Positions 43,411 to 52,637 of a DNA stretch of 64,000 nucleotides are shown piece after piece (the stretch's first letter is position 1; the number at the start of each line of letters is the position of its first letter). A program made the translations under genes and the position numbers. The notes under the pieces were generated by a model. The model worked only from the letters and a program-made list of their open reading frames with translations, was not told where the DNA came from and did no database searches. This DNA is from Chitinophaga pinensis. Its GTDB lineage: Bacteria > Bacteroidota > Bacteroidia > Chitinophagales > Chitinophagaceae. The DNA lies in assembly GCA_902167325.1 (NCBI GenBank), contig LR632930.1, positions 496,001 through 560,000 of the forward strand. Reading direction: 5' to 3'.

Positions 43411-44445
43411 TTATAATAGCGGCATCAGCACTTTTGCTTCTACCGTTGCGTGGTCGATGTTTCTGATGTCGAAGGAAGCTCTTTTTCCGAAGAGGATCCC
43501 CAGGCGCTGGCGTGTAGATGCGAGGCCGAACCCTCCGCCGTTATGCTGGTTCTCGACTATTTGCCCGGTGTTGCGGATGGAGATCTCGTGGTACATGTCA
43601 TGTACATGGGACCCAATGAGGATGAGACCACCGTGAATTTCGCGGGAAATACCATGTTTGATGGCATTTTCAACGAGGGTTTGCAACATCAGCGGGGGCA
43701 CCGGAAGCTCAAGCGTTTCAGGATCAATGTCATACTGCACCTTTAACCGCTCTTCGAACCGGATATTTTCCAATGCAAGATAATCTTTTACGATACTCAG
43801 TTCGTTTTCCAGACTCACCGTTTCAGCCTTATCGGCCTGCATAGAGTTGCGGAGGATGTTACTCAGCTCTGTTATTGCCGTACGGGCACGGCGCGGATTT
43901 TCATCCACCAACGCCCGTATGCTGTTTAAAGCATTGAAAATGAAATGCGGATTGAGCTGGCTTTTGATCGTTTTCAGCTCCAGCGTTCGAACGGTTGCTT
44001 CCAGCTTCAGCTGCCCTAGCTGTGAATTCCTGCTTTCTTCCACATAATGCCAGAGGAAATATATCACTGCCCAAAGTGCTATAAAAATGGATTGCTGCAG
44101 GAATGAAAGCAGCCAGTTACTGTTAAAATCCCCGTCCTGATGCCCCACATTCAGCCCCCACCATACACTGGCAAGGATGAACGAATCGATGGAAGCACAT
44201 ACGACAATGCCGAAAAAGAAGTAGATCGCTACATTCTCAAACGGCTTCTCGATCCATTTGTATTTGACGATAACTGCACGAAAACCATGTGTAATCAGTA
44301 TACCCAGCACGGCTGTGGCCAGCACATAAGGCAGCATCCACCAATCCAGCTTGGTAAAGAAAATGGCGTAGAAAAAGTACAGAAAGGCACACGCTCCCCA
44401 ACCGAGTAACTGGCACCACCAATATTTAGACAAGCGTTTTAACAT
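43411..44445 (-). CDS. LytS/YehU-type sensor histidine kinase
   Basis: The 344-residue kinase has four N-terminal membrane helices (about residues 10-140) with no large external domain. A His_kinase (PF06580-type) catalytic core follows: the phospho-acceptor lies in QLNPHFIFNALNSIRALVDE, a VENAIKHGIS N-box near residue 265 and a GGGFGLASTRQRL glycine box near 310. I start it at the ATG at 44445; a longer frame exists upstream but adds a basic non-family stretch. It should phosphorylate the LytTR regulator that follows. The signal is probably sensed within the membrane. Confidence 0.92.
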   Translation of the reverse strand: MLKRLSKYWWCQLLGWGACAFLYFFYAIFFTKLDWWMLPYVLATAVLGILITHGFRAVIVKYKWIEKPFENVAIYFFFGIVVCASIDSFILASVWWGLNVGHQDGDFNSNWLLSFLQQSIFIALWAVIYFLWHYVEESRNSQLGQLKLEATVRTLELKTIKSQLNPHFIFNALNSIRALVDENPRRARTAITELSNILRNSMQADKAETVSLENELSIVKDYLALENIRFEERLKVQYDIDPETLELPVPPLMLQTLVENAIKHGISREIHGGLILIGSHVHDMYHEISIRNTGQIVENQHNGGGFGLASTRQRLGILFGKRASFDIRNIDHATVEAKVLMPLL

Positions 44446-44511
44446 TCTGCAAAAGTTAGCAAAGTTCCTCCGATAAAAACCCCGCTTCTTCCAAAAATAC
44501 CAAGCAGCCCG

Positions 44512-44547
44512 CCGCATTGGTACCCAAATATTACCAATGGCGGTTTT
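44512..44547. promoter_or_regulatory. Inverted repeat in the LytS-dxs intergenic region
   Basis: ATTGGTA (44516-44522) and TACCAAT (44532-44538) form a 7-bp inverted repeat with a 9-bp spacer. It is extended by CCGC/GCGG arms with a one-base bulge and followed by TTTTA on the plus strand. The 359-bp gap otherwise shows only the dxs -7 candidate. It could be an operator for the kinase operon, whose start codon is about 70 bp away, or a hairpin. Confidence 0.35.
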
Positions 44548-44774
44548 AGCGGTTAAATGGGCCTATGCCGGAAATGAGGATCCCCCCGCCGCTGAAAATA
44601 CCGGAATTGGCAGCATATTCCCGAAATCAACGAATCTGATATTCTTCTGAAACATGACAAATTCTTACATACAATTCTGAATTTCAACCTCTTGCATCAA
44701 TCATTGCGCTATAACCCCTTCAGGCTCAGCTATCAAAAAACCGGTGCCAACACCAAATTATGCAGCAGAACTTG

Positions 44775-44782
44775 TATTTTTG
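44775..44782 (+). promoter_or_regulatory. Bacteroidota -7 element before dxs
   Basis: TATTTTTG matches TAnnTTTG exactly and ends 22 bp before the dxs ATG at 44805. It overlaps the longer in-frame extension and so argues against the upstream start. Confidence 0.45.
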
Positions 44783-44804
44783 GGCATTAAACCCAAAAGG
44801 TGAT

Positions 44805-46733
44805 ATGGAAATTACGGCAGGTCAATTATTAAGTCAGATCGAATACCCGTCCGATCTGCGTAAACTGAGCAAGGAGCAGCTGCACCAGGTGTGCGATGAG
44901 CTGCGCCAGTTCATCATTGATACCGTGAGTGTACACGGCGGCCATTTCGGCGCCAGCCTGGGCGTGGTAGAGCTCACCGTTGCCCTCCACTATGCTTACA
45001 ATACACCATATGACCAGCTGGTCTGGGACGTGGGCCATCAGGCCTATGGCCATAAGATCCTCACCGGCCGTAAAAGCGTTTTCCATACCAACAGGAAATA
45101 CAAAGGCATTGCCGGATTCCCCAACCGCGGAGAAAGCGAATACGACACCTTCGGTGTGGGGCACTCCTCCACCTCTATCGGCGCCGCACTCGGTATGGCC
45201 ATCGCATCTGCCAATAAAGGCGAACACGACCGTCAGCACATCGCTGTGATCGGCGATGGTGCCATGACCGCAGGCATGGCCTTTGAAGCCCTCAACCACG
45301 CAGGCGTTTCCAATGCCAACCTGCTCGTTATCCTCAACGACAACTGCATGTCCATCGACCCTAACGTTGGTGCACTGAAAGAATACCTGACCGATATCAC
45401 CACTTCCCAGACCTACAACAAGCTCCGCGATGATGTATGGCACCTGCTGGGTAAGATGCCCATCGGCAAGAAATTTACCCGCGACATGGCTTCCAAACTG
45501 GAAGCCAGTGTAAAGGGCATGGTTACCAAATCCAGTAACCTCTTCGAAAGTCTTAACCTCCGTTATTTCGGGCCTATCGACGGGCATAATATCACCAAAC
45601 TGGTAGATACCCTGCATGACCTCCGCAACATCCCCGGACCCAAACTCCTGCATGTGCGCACCGTGAAAGGGAAAGGGTATGCCCTCGCCGAAATCGACCA
45701 GACCAAATGGCATGCACCCGGATTGTTCGATAAAATCACCGGAGAGATCTTCAAGAAAGCCATCGAGAAGCCACAGCCGCCCAAGTATCAGGACGTATTT
45801 GGTCATACCATCATAGAGCTGGCTGAGCAGAATGATACCATTATGGGTATTACGCCTGCCATGCCTTCCGGCTCCTCCCTCAAATGGATGATGGAGAAAA
45901 TGCCTTCCCGTGCCATCGACGTAGGAATCTGCGAACAGCATGCTGTAACGCTCTCCGCCGGCCTGGCCACACAGGGCATGAAAGTGTACTGCAACATCTA
46001 CTCATCCTTCATGCAACGGGCATACGACCAGGTGATCCACGATGTGGCTATCCAGAACCTTCCGGTAGTGTTCTGTCTCGACAGGGCGGGGCTGGTGGGA
46101 GAAGACGGGTACACCCATCACGGGGCATACGACATCCCGTATATGCGTTGCATCCCGAACCTGATCGTAAGTGCGCCCATGAACGAGGAAGAGCTGCGTA
46201 ACCTGATGTATACTGCACAGCTGCCTTCTACCGTGAATCCTTTCGTTATCCGCTATCCGCGTGGCGAAGGAGTAATGCCCGACTGGCGGAAGCCTTTCGC
46301 TCCCATTAAGATCGGTACCGGCAGAAAAATCCAGGACGGTCGTGATGTAGCCATCCTTTCCTTCGGCCACCCCGGTAACTATGTAACCGAAGCCATGAAA
46401 GAGCTGATGACAGACGGCCTGCAGCCTGCACATTACGATATGCGATTCGTTAAACCACTTGACACCGAAATGCTCCATGAGATCTTCCAGCGGTTCGACC
46501 GTGTGATCACAGTGGAAGATGGCGCCCTGCAGGGTGGCTTCGGAAGCGCGGTACTCGAGTTTATGGTCGATAACGAGTATAAGGCTGACGTGAAGCGCCT
46601 CGGTATCCCCGACCGCCTTGTGGAACATGGCAAACCTACAGAGCTTCACCGTGAATGCGGATACGATGCACCTGCCATCGCTTCGGCAGTACGTGCCATG
46701 CTCGAAAGTAAAATTACCGTTCAAACCAGCTGA
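44805..46733 (+). CDS. dxs: 1-deoxy-D-xylulose-5-phosphate synthase
   Basis: The 642-residue enzyme condenses pyruvate with glyceraldehyde-3-phosphate, the first step of the MEP isoprenoid pathway. It uses thiamine diphosphate. Visible motifs are the N-terminal VWDVGHQAYGHKILTGR, the ThDP/Mg site GDGAMTAGMAFEALNHAG, and the central ITPAMPSGSSL. The pyrimidine-domain stretches GICEQHAVTLSAG and DRAGLVGEDGYTHHGAYD follow. I start at MEITAGQLLSQ, the usual Bacteroidota N-terminus. It may supply prenyl diphosphates used by the GGGPS-like protein encoded 2.7 kb away, though the two are not co-transcribed. Confidence 0.96.
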   Translation: MEITAGQLLSQIEYPSDLRKLSKEQLHQVCDELRQFIIDTVSVHGGHFGASLGVVELTVALHYAYNTPYDQLVWDVGHQAYGHKILTGRKSVFHTNRKYKGIAGFPNRGESEYDTFGVGHSSTSIGAALGMAIASANKGEHDRQHIAVIGDGAMTAGMAFEALNHAGVSNANLLVILNDNCMSIDPNVGALKEYLTDITTSQTYNKLRDDVWHLLGKMPIGKKFTRDMASKLEASVKGMVTKSSNLFESLNLRYFGPIDGHNITKLVDTLHDLRNIPGPKLLHVRTVKGKGYALAEIDQTKWHAPGLFDKITGEIFKKAIEKPQPPKYQDVFGHTIIELAEQNDTIMGITPAMPSGSSLKWMMEKMPSRAIDVGICEQHAVTLSAGLATQGMKVYCNIYSSFMQRAYDQVIHDVAIQNLPVVFCLDRAGLVGEDGYTHHGAYDIPYMRCIPNLIVSAPMNEEELRNLMYTAQLPSTVNPFVIRYPRGEGVMPDWRKPFAPIKIGTGRKIQDGRDVAILSFGHPGNYVTEAMKELMTDGLQPAHYDMRFVKPLDTEMLHEIFQRFDRVITVEDGALQGGFGSAVLEFMVDNEYKADVKRLGIPDRLVEHGKPTELHRECGYDAPAIASAVRAMLESKITVQTS

Positions 46734-46791
46734 TAAAGGCCGTTTACGGCGCCCCGGAAAGCCTCCCGGCACCGGGGCCGCATAGCACACC

Positions 46792-47847
46792 ATGCGCGAC
46801 CTCTACATATCATTACGCATCACGCACATTATCCGCGAAACGGCGGACACGTATACTTACCGGTTCGAAAGCGCGGATGGTAAGCCCGTGAAATACCGCG
46901 CCGGACAGTTCCTCACTTTTCTCATCGACCTACATGGCACCGAATACCGCCGGTCTTACTCCCTCTGTACCACACCAGGTATAGATGATGATCTGGCCGT
47001 TACTGTAAAACGGGTAACCAACGGCGCTATCTCCCGCCACATTCTCCGTAACTGGCAAATAGGAGACATCATTACCTCCCTTCTGCCCTCCGGACGCTTT
47101 GTGCTGGACAGTGCGCCTTCCACCGACCGCGACATCCTGCTGTTGGGTGCAGGCAGTGGTATTACGCCCCTGTTTTCTATTCTGCAGCAGGCACTGTACG
47201 AAGAGAAAGCGGCGCATGTAACACTTATTTACAGCAACCGTAATGAGGAAAGCACCATCTTCCGCAACCGCATCCTGGCTTTGGAGAAAAGCTTCCCCGA
47301 CAGGCTTACCGTGGTCTGGATCTTCAGCGATCCTATAGAAGCAGCACCCGGCTTCAGGCGCATGAACAACATCATCCTTGAAATGATTACGCCCAAACAC
47401 CTGCGGCATCCCCGCAGTGAGGCGTTATTCTATATCTGCGGCCCTGCGGAATACATGCGCATGGCCCAGTTCACCCTCGCCTTTATGGGCTTCCGTCAAG
47501 ATCAGCTCCATAAAGAAAACTTCGTGGTTAATACAGACGCTAAAATTGCACGAGTTTCCGTACCGGACGATACTTCCGTTAAACAGGTACACCTCGTGCA
47601 TGAAGATAATTCCCAAACCATGGAGGTACCCGGTAATGAAACCATCCTGCACGCAGCACTCCGTCAAAACATTGCCCTTCCCTACAGTTGTAAAGGCGGT
47701 GTATGCGGGTCATGCATTGCAACCTGCACACAGGGCAAAGTCTGGATGTCAGTCAACGAAGTGCTTACAGAAAAAGAACTTGCCAAAGGCATGATCCTCA
47801 CCTGTACCGGATATGCTCAAAGCAAGGATGTGACGCTTGAATGGTGA
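46792..47847 (+). CDS. PaaE/HCR-type flavoprotein reductase with 2Fe-2S domain
   Basis: The 351-residue protein has three modules. An FAD-binding barrel (residues 1-105) contains RRSYSLC, the R-x-Y-S flavin site. A ferredoxin-reductase NAD(P)H domain (about 110-240) contains LLLGAGSGITPLFSIL and ICGPAEYM. A C-terminal plant-type 2Fe-2S domain (about 265-351) has cysteines in SCKGGVCGSC and a fourth in ILTCTGY. It passes electrons from NAD(P)H through FAD to the cluster and on to a monooxygenase or other acceptor. No partner oxygenase is adjacent; the gene follows dxs by 58 bp. Confidence 0.9.
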   Translation: MRDLYISLRITHIIRETADTYTYRFESADGKPVKYRAGQFLTFLIDLHGTEYRRSYSLCTTPGIDDDLAVTVKRVTNGAISRHILRNWQIGDIITSLLPSGRFVLDSAPSTDRDILLLGAGSGITPLFSILQQALYEEKAAHVTLIYSNRNEESTIFRNRILALEKSFPDRLTVVWIFSDPIEAAPGFRRMNNIILEMITPKHLRHPRSEALFYICGPAEYMRMAQFTLAFMGFRQDQLHKENFVVNTDAKIARVSVPDDTSVKQVHLVHEDNSQTMEVPGNETILHAALRQNIALPYSCKGGVCGSCIATCTQGKVWMSVNEVLTEKELAKGMILTCTGYAQSKDVTLEW

Positions 47848-47886
47848 CATTCCTCAAAAATGGTTACCTTCCATTAAATTCATGTG

Positions 47887-49434
47887 ATGCGCTTACCTGC
47901 CCTGAAAATTACGGGCATCCTGGCGGCAGCAGGCCTACTCTGGGGGATCCTTTACAAGCCGCTCCGTGCGTTGCTTACCGGTTCCTTCCCCGGTAGCGAT
48001 GCAGACATCATTTTGTTTCTCGCTTTCCTTCTCATTTCCTGCATAATTGTTTTCTGCGCAGCGCAGTGGATATTCCGCTCCGGTGAGAAATTGTACGAAC
48101 CATACCGCCTGTTCTTTAACGAACATCCCGTACCCATGTGGGTATATGAATGGGGAAGCCTTCGCTTCCTCGCCGTTAACGAAGCAGCCGTGCAGAAGTA
48201 TGGGTACAGCCAGGAAGAATTCAGGCGGATGACGCTGCTGGATATCCGCGACCCCAGTACTATTCCCGAAATGATGGACGATGTAAAGCGCACAGACCTC
48301 ACCACTGCCTACCGCGGCATATGGCAGCACCGCCGTAAGAATGGAGACACGTTTTATGTAGAGCTTCACTCCCGCCCCACCCTCTTCCGGGGCAAACAGG
48401 CCAGGATCGTTATGGGGCTGGATATAGATGCGGAGGTTCGGCAGATGATAGAAGCGAAAGATATCAGTTCGCGATACGATCTCCTTGCACAGATTACACC
48501 GGATTACGTTTACTACTACGATATCAAACAAAACCGCATTGCCCGGAACCATGGACCCGTTTCCCTTTTCGGGTATCGCGACAGTGAAGTGGGAGAAACC
48601 CTTGAATGGTGGCAGGATCGAGTACATCCGGAAGATCTGCCGCGTGTTATGCAGCTGTTCGAATTTACCTGCACACTTTGTAAAGACAGGATGGAAGCTT
48701 CCTACCGCTTCCGCTGTGCAGATGGCCATTATAAATATGTGTACGACCGGGGATATATCATTTACAACGAACAGCGCCAGGCGATCCGTATGGTAGGCGT
48801 ACTCCAGGATGTGGATGAAAGCACACGGCAGAAACATGAAATCGAAATGCTGAGCCTCGTAGCCAGTTACACCGCTAACAGTGTAATTATTCTAAACCCC
48901 GGCGGGCAGATCAGCTGGGTGAACGAGGGCTTCCGGAATATGACAGGATATACACAGGAAGATGTAGCAGGCAAGCAGGTTAAAGACATACTAAGCGGCC
49001 CTGATACCAGTCCTGAAACCATACAGGAAGTAGAAAGGAAGATGGCGCGGGTATCCGCTTTTCATGTAGAGATACTCAATTACAAAAAGAACGGAACCCC
49101 TTACTGGGTGAAGTCAGACATAACCCCGGTACTCAATGCAAACGGGCAACTGCAACAGTATATCTGCATCCAGATGGATATTACAGAAAGGCTTGCATTT
49201 ATAAGGCAGTTGCAGGATAACAATGACACGCTGCATGAAATTGCACGGATCAATTCCCATGAGATCCGGAAGCCGGTGGCTTCTATCCTCGGCATCATGT
49301 CTATGCTGGATCTGGATAAAAATGATGCGGTATTGAACAACAGGCTCCTCTCCATGCTACGGGAATGCAGCACAGAACTGGACGCTACTCTGCATAAGAT
49401 ACAGGATAAGCTACATGAAACGAATCACCGGTAA
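47887..49434 (+). CDS. Membrane PAS-domain protein with kinase-like H-box but no ATPase
   Basis: The 515-residue protein has two N-terminal membrane helices (residues 5-23 and 35-55). Three PAS domains follow: about 75-190 (VNEAAVQKYGYSQEEFRRMT), 205-320 (YYDIKQNRI, MVGVLQDVDE) and 325-440 (WVNEGFRNMTGYTQED, ICIQMDITER). The last 70 residues look like a HisKA dimerisation helix pair with the H-box INSHEIRKPVASILGIMSML. The protein ends there without HATPase_c; the next gene is on the opposite strand, so it is not a simple frameshift. It may receive phosphate or act by dimerisation. I start at ATG 47887. Confidence 0.82.
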   Translation: MRLPALKITGILAAAGLLWGILYKPLRALLTGSFPGSDADIILFLAFLLISCIIVFCAAQWIFRSGEKLYEPYRLFFNEHPVPMWVYEWGSLRFLAVNEAAVQKYGYSQEEFRRMTLLDIRDPSTIPEMMDDVKRTDLTTAYRGIWQHRRKNGDTFYVELHSRPTLFRGKQARIVMGLDIDAEVRQMIEAKDISSRYDLLAQITPDYVYYYDIKQNRIARNHGPVSLFGYRDSEVGETLEWWQDRVHPEDLPRVMQLFEFTCTLCKDRMEASYRFRCADGHYKYVYDRGYIIYNEQRQAIRMVGVLQDVDESTRQKHEIEMLSLVASYTANSVIILNPGGQISWVNEGFRNMTGYTQEDVAGKQVKDILSGPDTSPETIQEVERKMARVSAFHVEILNYKKNGTPYWVKSDITPVLNANGQLQQYICIQMDITERLAFIRQLQDNNDTLHEIARINSHEIRKPVASILGIMSMLDLDKNDAVLNNRLLSMLRECSTELDATLHKIQDKLHETNHR

Positions 49435-49447
49435 TATGGCTGATGAA

Positions 49448-49825
49448 TCAATCGTAGGATTCAAACCGGTTAAACTCACCAGCTAATTCATTGTGAAGTT
49501 TGTGGAAAATCTGCATGCGGTCCTGCAGGCTGCCTAAATCATCAACAGGCCTGTCTGTATGTATGATTGCCGGATTGCCCAGCCCCATGTGCTTGGCAGA
49601 CTGCTTCAGATCGTGGTACATTTCATCGGCTACTTCCAGCTGCCGTATAAACTGATTTTGAAAATGCTCTATCGCCAGGGATTTTTCAGCATTGGGTTGC
49701 GGTGAGGAGGCGATATCCTGTAGTTTTCCGCGCATGGTACGTAAACTGGAACGTACATTATCTACTTCATCTTTCCAGGCGGAGAACTGTGCCTGGATGT
49801 CGGTGGACTGTGTTGGTACTTCCAT
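49448..49825 (-). CDS. Hypothetical helical protein
   Basis: This 125-residue soluble protein is almost entirely helical with heptad-like spacing (WKDEVDNVRSSLRTMRGKL, FQNQFIRQLEVADEMYHDLK). It is acidic overall. I start it at the ATG at 49825 (MEVPTQSTD), since the longer frame adds a Cys/Ser/His-rich stretch unlike the rest. No family recognised. It is convergent with the PAS-protein gene, 13 bp from its stop. Confidence 0.6.
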   Translation of the reverse strand: MEVPTQSTDIQAQFSAWKDEVDNVRSSLRTMRGKLQDIASSPQPNAEKSLAIEHFQNQFIRQLEVADEMYHDLKQSAKHMGLGNPAIIHTDRPVDDLGSLQDRMQIFHKLHNELAGEFNRFESYD

Positions 49826-49945
49826 GTTATATTGATTAAAGTGACAGGATGACGACGTATCCATCATTCGGCCAGGCTTTCGTTTCAATATGCCAATCAA
49901 CAGGTAATCTTCACTTCTAATTTACGACGATTTTAATTGCGGGGC

Positions 49946-49976
49946 ATGAAAAACCCGGTGGATTTTTTCCACCGGG
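49946..49976 (-). terminator. Terminator of the first pirin gene
   Basis: CCCGGTGGA (49954-49962) pairs perfectly with TCCACCGGG (49968-49976). On the minus strand the stem is followed by TTTTTCATG. It lies 24 bp after the pirin stop. Confidence 0.8.
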
Positions 49977-50000
49977 CAGGGTATTTTATGTGGGTATTGA

Positions 50001-50714
50001 CTATGCGAGCATAGGCAGGTCCATCAGCAGCAGGGCTGCATCTTCGGATGTTACAACATCGAGTTGACTGTAATCTTCAACTGCTATTGCATCGCGCGGA
50101 CCGAGGTTTTCTCCGCCTGCTGATACTGTTCCGCTGATGACAAAGAGGTACAGTCCATTACCTGCTTTCTTAGGTGTATAGTTGAAAGATTGTCCTTCAT
50201 CGAAGTTCCCCAGCGAGAACCAGGCGTCCTGGTTAATAGGGAGGCCTTCACTACTACCTTCCGGTGCTACAACGGTTTGCAGCCGGTTATGGCGGTCTGC
50301 AGGCTCGAACGTCTGCTGATCGTACCGGGGTGCTATATCACGCTTTTTCGGGAAGAGCCAGATCTGGAGGAATTTCACAGGATCCGTTTTGCTGGCGTTG
50401 AACTCGGAATGCTCGATGCCGGTTCCCGCACTCATGATCTGTACATCGTTCTGATTGATGATCTTGTGGCGACCCGTAGTATCGCGGTGTTCTAAAGCAC
50501 CACTCAACGGAATACTGACAATCTCCATATTGTCGTGCGGATGCGCGCCAAAGCCCATGCCGCCCTTCACCGTATCATCGTTCAGTACGCGGAGCGCACC
50601 GAAGTGAATGCGATCAGGATTGTAATATCCGGCGAAGCTGAAAGTGTGGCTGGATTGCAGCCAACCATGATTAGCAAAGCCACGACTGTCGGCACGATGA
50701 ATGGTTGTTTTCAT
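50001..50714 (-). CDS. Pirin family protein (YhhW-type bicupin)
   Basis: The 237-residue bicupin has the pirin signature in the N-terminal cupin: GAHPHDNMEIVSIPLSGALE and then THE-type ligand HRDTTG and GTGIEHSEFN, which hold a single metal through three His and one Glu. The C-terminal cupin is degenerate. YhhW-type pirins can act as quercetin 2,3-dioxygenases in vitro; physiological roles are usually redox sensing. A clear Shine-Dalgarno (AAAGGAGAT) precedes the start, uncommon in this phylum. It has its own terminator. Confidence 0.9.
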   Translation of the reverse strand: MKTTIHRADSRGFANHGWLQSSHTFSFAGYYNPDRIHFGALRVLNDDTVKGGMGFGAHPHDNMEIVSIPLSGALEHRDTTGRHKIINQNDVQIMSAGTGIEHSEFNASKTDPVKFLQIWLFPKKRDIAPRYDQQTFEPADRHNRLQTVVAPEGSSEGLPINQDAWFSLGNFDEGQSFNYTPKKAGNGLYLFVISGTVSAGGENLGPRDAIAVEDYSQLDVVTSEDAALLLMDLPMLA

Positions 50715-50802
50715 AATATTGATCTCCTTTTTTATTTATACAAAAGTCCGGAAAAATGCATCGCCCGGCAATGGACACGATGGCGCAAATGGTGGACAAT
50801 TT

Positions 50803-50850
50803 TTACAAAACGAAAGCCGGGCCTGGTTTCTATAACCATTGCCCGGCTTT
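50803..50850 (-). terminator. Terminator of the OsmC-like gene
   Basis: AAAGCCGGGC (50813-50822) pairs with GCCCGGCTTT (50841-50850), and the loop itself contains a TGGTT/AACCA hairpin. On the minus strand CGTTTTGTAAAAATT follows. It lies 23 bp after the OsmC-like stop codon. Confidence 0.75.
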
Positions 50851-50872
50851 GTAAAGTCAATAACGTAAACGA

Positions 50873-51283
50873 TTAAACGAGCTTTGCGTCCATCGTAATG
50901 TTTGTGTTGAGGAGTTTGGAAATAGGGCAGTTTGCTTTTGCATCTTCCGCCATTTCTGCAAACTTCGCAGCGTCCAGACCGGGAACACTGGCTGTAACAT
51001 CCAGGTGGATGCCGGGGATGGCGCCGTTCTCAAAAGTTACGGTAGCCTTGGTGTCGATATTACCCGGGGTAAGGCCTGCACCTGAAATTACGAAGCTGAG
51101 CTTCATGGTGAAGCAGCCTGCATGCGCAGCAGCGATCAGCTCTTCCGGGTTAGTACCGATGCCGGATTCGAAACGGCTGCTGAAGGAATACTGGGTATCT
51201 TTCAGAACGCCTGAGTCAGAAGACACGGTGCCTTTACCTTCTTTACCGGTTCCTTGCCAGTTGGCGGATGCGGATCTTTTCAT
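50873..51283 (-). CDS. OsmC family peroxiredoxin
   Basis: The 136-residue protein has the OsmC/Ohr fold with the two reactive cysteines: C57 in [14 protein letters not shown] and the second in [11 protein letters not shown] near residue 119. Members reduce organic hydroperoxides with thiols or lipoylated proteins. Family-conserved features also include the N-terminal [20 protein letters not shown]. It sits among other redox and electrophile-response genes on the same strand but has its own terminator. Confidence 0.93.
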   Translation of the reverse strand: MKRSASANWQGTGKEGKGTVSSDSGVLKDTQYSFSSRFESGIGTNPEELIAAAHAGCFTMKLSFVISGAGLTPGNIDTKATVTFENGAIPGIHLDVTASVPGLDAAKFAEMAEDAKANCPISKLLNTNITMDAKLV

Positions 51284-51341
51284 TGATTAGCTATTTAGGG
51301 TGAAATGTTTCGATAGAAGAATAAAATTAAGGAATCCATAT

Positions 51342-51374
51342 TAAAAAAACCGGGTGAATTGCTCCACCCGGTTT
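51342..51374 (-). terminator. Terminator of the nitroreductase gene
   Basis: AAACCGGGTG (51347-51356) pairs perfectly with CACCCGGTTT (51365-51374). On the minus strand the stem runs into a T7 tract. The nitroreductase stop is 26 bp upstream on that strand. Confidence 0.85.
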
Positions 51375-51400
51375 ACCTTAAACCCCAGACAACCTGTTTA

Positions 51401-52030
51401 TCACACTAATTCCACGAAATCTTCCAGGGGTTTTCTCACTTTCTTTGCATGCTGCATGCCGTCTTCCGCTGCGCGAAATCCAATCGCCGCTACTACTACC
51501 GTGCGCAGGTTCTTTTCTTTCAGTCCCAAAATCCTGTCGTAAGCAGCAGCATCGAATCCTTCCATGGGGCAGGCGTCTATCCCTTCCACCGCACTCGCTG
51601 TAAGCAGGGTTCCCAGGGCCAGGTAGGCCTGTTTGGAAGTCCAGTTAGCAGCGGCATTCTCATCGAGTCCATTCACCGTTCCCTTCACTACATTTTCAAA
51701 TCCTTCCAGATCTTTAGCCTCCAGATTCCGGGTACCCGCAATGCGGCCAATATATTTCTCCACATGCTCGTTGTTCAACTCGTTGTACCGTGCAAAGATC
51801 ACAAGATGCGAGGCGTCCGTTATCTGCGGCTGGTTCCATGATGCTGCCTTCAGCGCTTCCCGAACTGCGGGATCTTTCACCACTATAATCTTATAAGGCT
51901 GCAATCCATAGCTGGAAGCTGACAGTCTGGTAGCCTCCAGAACCCTTGACAGCTGAGCCTCTTCCAATTTCTTCACCGGATCAAACTTCTTCACGGCATA
52001 TCGCCAGTTCAGTTTCTCGAGAATATCCAT
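51401..52030 (-). CDS. NAD(P)H-dependent nitroreductase (NfsB-like)
   Basis: The 209-residue FMN enzyme starts with DILEKLNWRYAVKKFDPVKK, the usual nitroreductase N-terminus with the FMN-phosphate Arg-Tyr-x-x-K cluster. It continues with TRLSASSYGLQPYKIIVVKD and the C-terminal GIDACPMEGFDAAAYDRILG and AIGFRAAEDG, all typical of the NfsB/YfkO branch. It reduces quinones, nitroaromatics or flavins with two electrons. It lies 22 bp downstream of the YceI gene, which suggests co-transcription. Confidence 0.92.
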   Translation of the reverse strand: MDILEKLNWRYAVKKFDPVKKLEEAQLSRVLEATRLSASSYGLQPYKIIVVKDPAVREALKAASWNQPQITDASHLVIFARYNELNNEHVEKYIGRIAGTRNLEAKDLEGFENVVKGTVNGLDENAAANWTSKQAYLALGTLLTASAVEGIDACPMEGFDAAAYDRILGLKEKNLRTVVVAAIGFRAAEDGMQHAKKVRKPLEDFVELV

Positions 52031-52052
52031 TGTCAGTTTATTTATATTTCGT

Positions 52053-52580
52053 TTATGCTTGTTTAATGATCTGCACTGCAGCTACCAGGCGTACTTCATC
52101 ACTTACCACGAGGCCACCGGCTTCGGTAGTTGCGGACCATGACAGGCCGAAATCTTTCCGGTTAATCTTCCCGGTAAGCTCAAAACCAGCTTTGGTTTGG
52201 CCATACGGATCAATTGTAACACCGGAATATTCAACATTCAATGCCACCGGTTTGGTAACACCACGGATGGTGAGGTCGCCTTTCAGTACGAAAGTATCCG
52301 CATCTTTCTTCTCTACTCCTGTAGATGTAAATGTCAGTTTGGGATGATTCGGAGCATCAAAGAAGTCGGGGCTTTTCAGGTGTTCATCGCGCTGAGCATT
52401 CTTGGTGCTGATGCTGTTTACATCGGCATCGAAGCTGATGGTTGCATCGGAGAAATCATCTTTACCAGCGGTCACCGTTGCATCGAACTGAGCAAAGTGC
52501 CCGGTTACATTGGTGATCATAAGGTGTTTTACTTTGAATTCTATTTCGCTGTGTGCGGGGTCAATTTTCCAGGTTGCCAT
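52053..52580 (-). CDS. YceI family lipid-binding protein
   Basis: The 175-residue protein begins MATWKIDPAHSEIEFKVKHL, the standard YceI start. It continues with antiparallel strands (ISFDADVNSISTKNAQRDEH, LKSPDFFDAPNHPKLTF, LTIRGVTKPVALNVEYSG) that form a lipocalin-like barrel for polyprenoid or other lipid ligands. No signal peptide is present, so this copy is cytoplasmic. It lies between a pirin gene and a nitroreductase gene in the same orientation. Confidence 0.92.
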   Translation of the reverse strand: MATWKIDPAHSEIEFKVKHLMITNVTGHFAQFDATVTAGKDDFSDATISFDADVNSISTKNAQRDEHLKSPDFFDAPNHPKLTFTSTGVEKKDADTFVLKGDLTIRGVTKPVALNVEYSGVTIDPYGQTKAGFELTGKINRKDFGLSWSATTEAGGLVVSDEVRLVAAVQIIKQA

Positions 52581-52637
52581 TGTGTTTAATTTTTTAGTGT
52601 TGTTATGAATGATAATGATTGTGTTCAGATGTTGTTG

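Noticed and set aside
44829..45941. 370-codon open frame antisense to dxs
   Set aside because: It lies wholly opposite a strongly conserved gene, and its product has no domain; it reflects codon bias of dxs. The same applies to long frames opposite the efflux adaptor (24838-25914), the TolC-type gene (29137-30126), fabF (22651-23613) and the transketolase subunit (60572-61555).
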